A DNA stretch of 64,000 nt from Xenorhabdus stockiae (GTDB lineage: Bacteria > Pseudomonadota > Gammaproteobacteria > Enterobacterales > Enterobacteriaceae), in assembly GCF_002632825.1 (NCBI RefSeq), contig NZ_NJAJ01000003.1, positions 62,001 through 126,000 of the forward strand, written 5' to 3'. Below are positions 61,701 to 64,000 of this stretch, in pieces (the stretch's first letter is position 1; each line of letters opens with the position of its first letter). The translations under genes and the position numbers were made by a program. The notes under the pieces were generated by a model. That model made no database searches. It saw nothing but the letters and a program-made list of their open reading frames with translations, and had not been told where the DNA came from.

Positions 61701-62246
61701 GATACCGTAACAATAGGGACTTATTCCGGTTCAGTCAGTAAAATCCGTATTCGGGCTACAACAATCACTGATTTTGACCGCAAAGAAGTCATTATTCCTA
61801 ACCGGGCTTTTGTGACAGAACGCCTGATCAACTGGACCCTTTCTGACACTATCACACGCATTATTATTAAAGTTGGTGTCGCCTATGGCTCCGATCTCGA
61901 TAAGGTGAAAGAAGTCATGTTGCAGGCGGCGAAAAGTAATCATCGTGTAATGAATGAACCGGAACCACAGGTTTATTTTATGAGTTTCGGTGCCAGTACG
62001 CTGGATCATGAATTGAGGCTTTATGTAAGGGAGCTGGGAGATCGCAGTCGTACAGTCGATGAGGTAAACCGCAGTATAGATAAATTATGTCGGGAAAATG
62101 ATATTAATATTGCCTTCAATCAACTGGAAGTCTATTTGCATAACGGTCAGGGCAATAGCTTGCAAGAGGTTAAAAGGTCGATAAGTGGTGCTCAGTACCA
62201 GACTGGTGAACCTCCAACGCCTGATGATAAGCCGTTCTTACCTTAA
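58785..62246 (+). CDS. mscK: Mechanosensitive channel MscK (KefA)
   Basis: A 1153-residue channel (E. coli 1120). A signal peptide (to about residue 50, LLFFLHPASAAF) leads to a long periplasmic coiled-coil domain (about 60-510), about eleven membrane helices, and the C-terminal MscS module: pore helix GLGFGLQEIFANFVSGLIIL and ERPVRIGDTVTIG, then the cytoplasmic cage. It opens on membrane tension and potassium in osmotic downshock. No strong ribosome site precedes ATG 58785, so the start is provisional, but the signal peptide fits. Confidence 0.94.
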   Translation: MVLFNRSLSVLLNKAGLLCNKRPDILYIRQLGLISLLFFLLFFLHPASAAFSNDVPTRDDIQNQLKVLTDRNEHTLEERASIADLEKALSFFDKIEKIQQDSEQLEKNLQQLPQKSQLLTAELASLKNNSQQNEDEYKNNLATLSLKQLESKQSVTLNSLQKAQDNLANYNSQLIGLQTQPERTQNLLFNNVQRLQQIRNLLNNAVTEQSDVRHTEIELLQVEQAFLTQQKEYQKSALRANTQLQTLLQLQRDYTSFQIEQLERHVQFIQDMVNGKHLIDSEETAKEAQNSNDTSPHIQSNPLVREEIMVNREFSERLVAATRDNNQLVKKKIQVKNFLDRAIQSERDLKEQVKVLRGSLLLSRILFQEQLQVPQTVLTKDLPTKIADLRLEQFEISQHRDQLYLVDDYINQLLNQHANDIKNESQEAVGEIRNAIGQLLEIRRELLNQLNNQLGQQITQAINLQMDQQELLNVTQSLEQTLAQQIFWVNSNKPMNWVWLKSLPILAHEELTHFSVHFTIRGIISGLQNSVHFVIPLLLVGLFLRWQTKSINAHLKKISAEIGQLRRDSQLHTPLALVLTLIKTLPLAFIILAIGYWYSKSEDELGGMIWDFSSHLALFWVVYGSSYQILERGGIGEQHFSLDREVCSLFRKNLVRLSVALLPILFWITLGVKHPLRLADDVIGQCTVLICLLFVFIFVFPFCRQVWREKSSHMIRTIVVTMLTFSPLILIVLMVSGYFYTTLRLSERWLYSAYLLLLWHICYQSCLRGLSLAARRIAYRRAMSRRQAQSKEGAEGEVIEEPPMALELINQQSLRLTTMVLFLIFFMAFYWIWSDLVTVFSYLDGINLWQYSTTTDQGNILQHVTLKDLALSVAMLVISWVMMRNLPGLLEVLVLSRLQLQQGSSYAIKTTLTYLIIGVGGISALGTLGVSWNKLQWLAAALSVGLGFGLQEIFANFVSGLIILFERPVRIGDTVTIGTYSGSVSKIRIRATTITDFDRKEVIIPNRAFVTERLINWTLSDTITRIIIKVGVAYGSDLDKVKEVMLQAAKSNHRVMNEPEPQVYFMSFGASTLDHELRLYVRELGDRSRTVDEVNRSIDKLCRENDINIAFNQLEVYLHNGQGNSLQEVKRSISGAQYQTGEPPTPDDKPFLP

Positions 62247-62256
62247 ATAATCATAA

Positions 62257-62398
62257 TATACCCAATGAATTTCAAATTGCTTCGCGGCGGTAAGGGAGTG
62301 AGTCCCCGGGAGCATAGGTAACCGTATGTTTATAAAAACGGTGACTGGGGTGAGCGAGTGCAGCCAACAAAGAGGCAGTTTGAAAAACGACGGGTATA
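62257..62398 (+). repeat. ERIC element between mscK and rsmS
   Basis: A 142-base copy with ends TATACCCAATG and CGGGTATA, terminal inverted repeats, and the ERIC core GTGACTGGGGTGAGCG. It is the best-preserved copy in the window and starts 11 bases after the mscK stop. Confidence 0.93.
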
Positions 62399-62424
62399 AA
62401 AGGGGAACATTCCGGGTTGTACAA

Positions 62425-62595
62425 TCAGGAGTGTTCCTCAGATTGTTGAGGTAATTGTTTTAATTTTCCCTGTAGATCTTGTCTGACGATATCTAATGCT
62501 GCCAAAGCCGTTTCTGGGGAAATATCATTACATTCGAGCAGGTAAATGAGATCAACTGCAAGCTTGACCTCTGGCGGTGCATTTTCGAGTGACAT
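62425..62595 (-). CDS. rsmS: Pleiotropic regulator RsmS (YbaM family)
   Basis: A 56-residue protein beginning [20 protein letters not shown], near-identical at the N-terminus to E. coli YbaM ([17 protein letters not shown]). It continues [20 protein letters not shown], a short helical fold, and ends in a polar tail. In Pectobacterium RsmS affects secondary metabolism and virulence; its mechanism is unclear. The gene is 24 bases downstream of priC on the same strand, as in E. coli, and is easily missed because of its size. Confidence 0.93.
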   Translation of the reverse strand: MSLENAPPEVKLAVDLIYLLECNDISPETALAALDIVRQDLQGKLKQLPQQSEEHS

Positions 62596-62619
62596 AATGG
62601 GGTATTCCTCTAATAATCA

Positions 62620-63162
62620 TTAATCAGAATGTTCCTGCTTTTCTATCGTTCTTTCTATGCGCATTAACGCTTGACGACAACGAGCCAGTCTGCCTGCCAG
62701 AGCAGCGATCTCTTTTTGCAGTTTATATTTATCGACTGCCTCAGCTTTCTGAGCCAGTTGTAATTCTCGGTCATCAATCATTGCCATTAATCGGCGTTCA
62801 TAATCCTGATGTTCGGCCAGACGATGATAAAGATCCTGCTCTTGTGACTGACGCCCGAATTTATCTTCCTGTTTGCGGAGAACCTGCGTGGATAATTCCC
62901 GTTTCAAAGCTTCTATTTGCATCACTAAACGTTCAGAGAGAAATTTAACCTGTACAGTGCGATTATCCCGGACGCAGCTTTTCAGTTGATCCATATTCTG
63001 ATTAATTTCCAGCATATAGCCACTGAGTTTATTCGTATGGCAGTGGAATAACGCCTGATCAAAACGAGCAATTGAAAATGGTATATCTGGCAGGGAAGAT
63101 AATTCGGCTGCTAGCATACTGATTTGTTTTTCAAGCACATCTAATAAATTTTGTATACCCAT
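62620..63162 (-). CDS. priC: Primosomal replication protein PriC
   Basis: A 180-residue basic, helical protein (E. coli PriC 175) with the family features FDQALFHCHTNKLSGYMLEI and LVMQIEALKRELSTQVLR, ending in a coiled-coil region. PriC restarts stalled replication forks by loading DnaB with Rep. It is followed by rsmS and divergent from apt. Confidence 0.92.
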   Translation of the reverse strand: MGIQNLLDVLEKQISMLAAELSSLPDIPFSIARFDQALFHCHTNKLSGYMLEINQNMDQLKSCVRDNRTVQVKFLSERLVMQIEALKRELSTQVLRKQEDKFGRQSQEQDLYHRLAEHQDYERRLMAMIDDRELQLAQKAEAVDKYKLQKEIAALAGRLARCRQALMRIERTIEKQEHSD

Positions 63163-63366
63163 CAGTATCCCGTTATAGTCGATAATCTTTTGGTTGAATG
63201 CTATTTCATCTGACCCGCGCTGTGTTTAACGATACGCAGGGATCAGCTGAGGATAAGCTTGATACATATCAACAAAAATTAAGCTACAACTTGCTTTGTT
63301 GTTGCTTTTTCCCGGTAGTTTGCATAGATTTTAGCGTTTTCATTTTTTAACTGGCTGGCATTGATT

Positions 63367-63918
63367 ATGACCGCTAACGCACAAAAACTGCAATTTATTA
63401 AAGATAGTATCGAAACAATACCTGATTATCCGAAAGCAGGCATACTTTTCCGCGATATTACCACGTTATTGGATAATCCTGTTGCATATCAGGCGACGAT
63501 CGATTTATTGGTAGCTCATTTTCAAGGCAAAGGTATTACCAAAATTGTCGGTACTGAAGCTCGTGGTTTCTTGTTCGGGGCACCAGTGGCACTGCGTCTG
63601 GGGGTAGGTTTTGTTCCCGTCCGTAAAAAAGGTAAACTACCCAGAGAGACGTTAAGTGAAACTTATGATCTGGAATACGGTACTGATACATTAGAAATTC
63701 ATAAAGATAGCATCAAAGCCGGAGATAAAGTCCTCGTTGTTGACGACCTGCTTGCAACCGGTGGCACGATTGAAGCAACTGTGAGCTTAATCCGCCGTCT
63801 TGGTGGTGAGGTTTCAGAAGCGGCCTTTATTATTGGTCTTCCTGATTTGGGAGGAACAGAACGCCTGAAAAATCAGGGTATTGATAGCTACACCCTTGTT
63901 GAATTTCCAGGCCACTGA
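63367..63918 (+). CDS. apt: Adenine phosphoribosyltransferase
   Basis: A 183-residue purine salvage enzyme, the same length as E. coli Apt, making AMP from adenine and PRPP. The PRPP-binding loop is [17 protein letters not shown] (about residues 122-138), and [26 protein letters not shown] contributes to the active site. ATG 63367 is chosen by alignment of [15 protein letters not shown]; the in-frame TTG at 63361 is not needed. dnaX usually follows, beyond the window. Confidence 0.97.
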   Translation: MTANAQKLQFIKDSIETIPDYPKAGILFRDITTLLDNPVAYQATIDLLVAHFQGKGITKIVGTEARGFLFGAPVALRLGVGFVPVRKKGKLPRETLSETYDLEYGTDTLEIHKDSIKAGDKVLVVDDLLATGGTIEATVSLIRRLGGEVSEAAFIIGLPDLGGTERLKNQGIDSYTLVEFPGH

Positions 63919-63968
63919 TCGCTCTTGTCTTTGCATTGATTGCTCTGATTTTTGCATAATTGATACAT

Positions 63969-63994
63969 CAGCCTCGCCGACTATGGTGAGGCTG
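63969..63994 (+). terminator. Hairpin at the right window edge
   Basis: CAGCCTCGCC (63969-63978) pairs with GGTGAGGCTG (63985-63994) with one G-U pair. What follows is cut off after 6 bases, so it may be the apt terminator or a leader element of the next gene. Confidence 0.35.
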
Positions 63995-64000
63995 TGCTAG

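Overview
The window reads as a chromosome segment of an enterobacterium in the Morganellaceae, most likely Photorhabdus or a close relative such as Xenorhabdus. This rests on protein similarity to E. coli, E. coli-like gene clusters (ubi-tat, cyoABCDE, bolA-tig-clpPX-lon-hupB-ppiD, mdlAB-glnK-amtB, hha-tomB-acrAB-acrR-mscK-rsmS-priC-apt), moderate GC content and several ERIC-type intergenic repeats. The genus call is from memory of family traits and has not been searched. No tRNA, rRNA, CRISPR array, prophage or transposase gene was seen.

Region by region: 1-5170 is an acid-sugar (D-erythronate/tetronate) catabolic operon: the tail of a 2-oxo-tetronate isomerase, a DeoR-family regulator, a DenD-like dehydrogenase and two tandem GntP-family permeases. 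The first ~3.4 kb is clearly more AT-rich than the rest and looks acquired. 5.2-9.4 kb holds udp behind strong CRP-like sites, a tyrosine phosphatase-like gene, a DedA-family gene and rmuC. 9.4-15.2 kb is ubiE-ubiJ-ubiB, tatABC and hemB. 15.2-18.6 kb (minus strand) is xseB-ispA-dxs for isoprenoids. 18.8-24 kb has thiI, panE-yajL, yajQ and yajR. 24-29 kb is the cytochrome bo3 oxidase operon. 29.2-32.5 kb has a Tsx/OmpK-like porin, ampG and yajG.

32.7-42.3 kb is the protein quality-control block bolA, tig, clpP, clpX, lon, hupB and ppiD, with recognisable heat-shock promoters before clpP and lon. 42.4-51.2 kb has a ComEA-like protein, fadM, queC, a PLP-dependent cysteine-metabolism enzyme divergent from decR, mdlAB, and glnK-amtB behind a sigma-54 promoter. 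The gene-poor 51.2-53.5 kb stretch contains the 4.5S RNA gene ffs with its promoter, hha and tomB. 53.5-63.9 kb has acrAB, divergent acrR with its operator, mscK, the tiny rsmS gene, priC and apt.

No wholly new system is evident; most of the window is conserved core genome. The points most worth a second look are: the two GntP permeases whose 3' ends and terminators are much more alike than their bodies; an ERIC element that supplies the C-terminus and stop codon of RmuC; a Pseudomonas-type (magnesium-type) HemB instead of the E. coli zinc type; five ERIC-like elements, two of them degenerate or variant; a CRP-like site inside an 18-bp-arm perfect palindrome upstream of udp; and overlapping small open frames between amtB and ffs.
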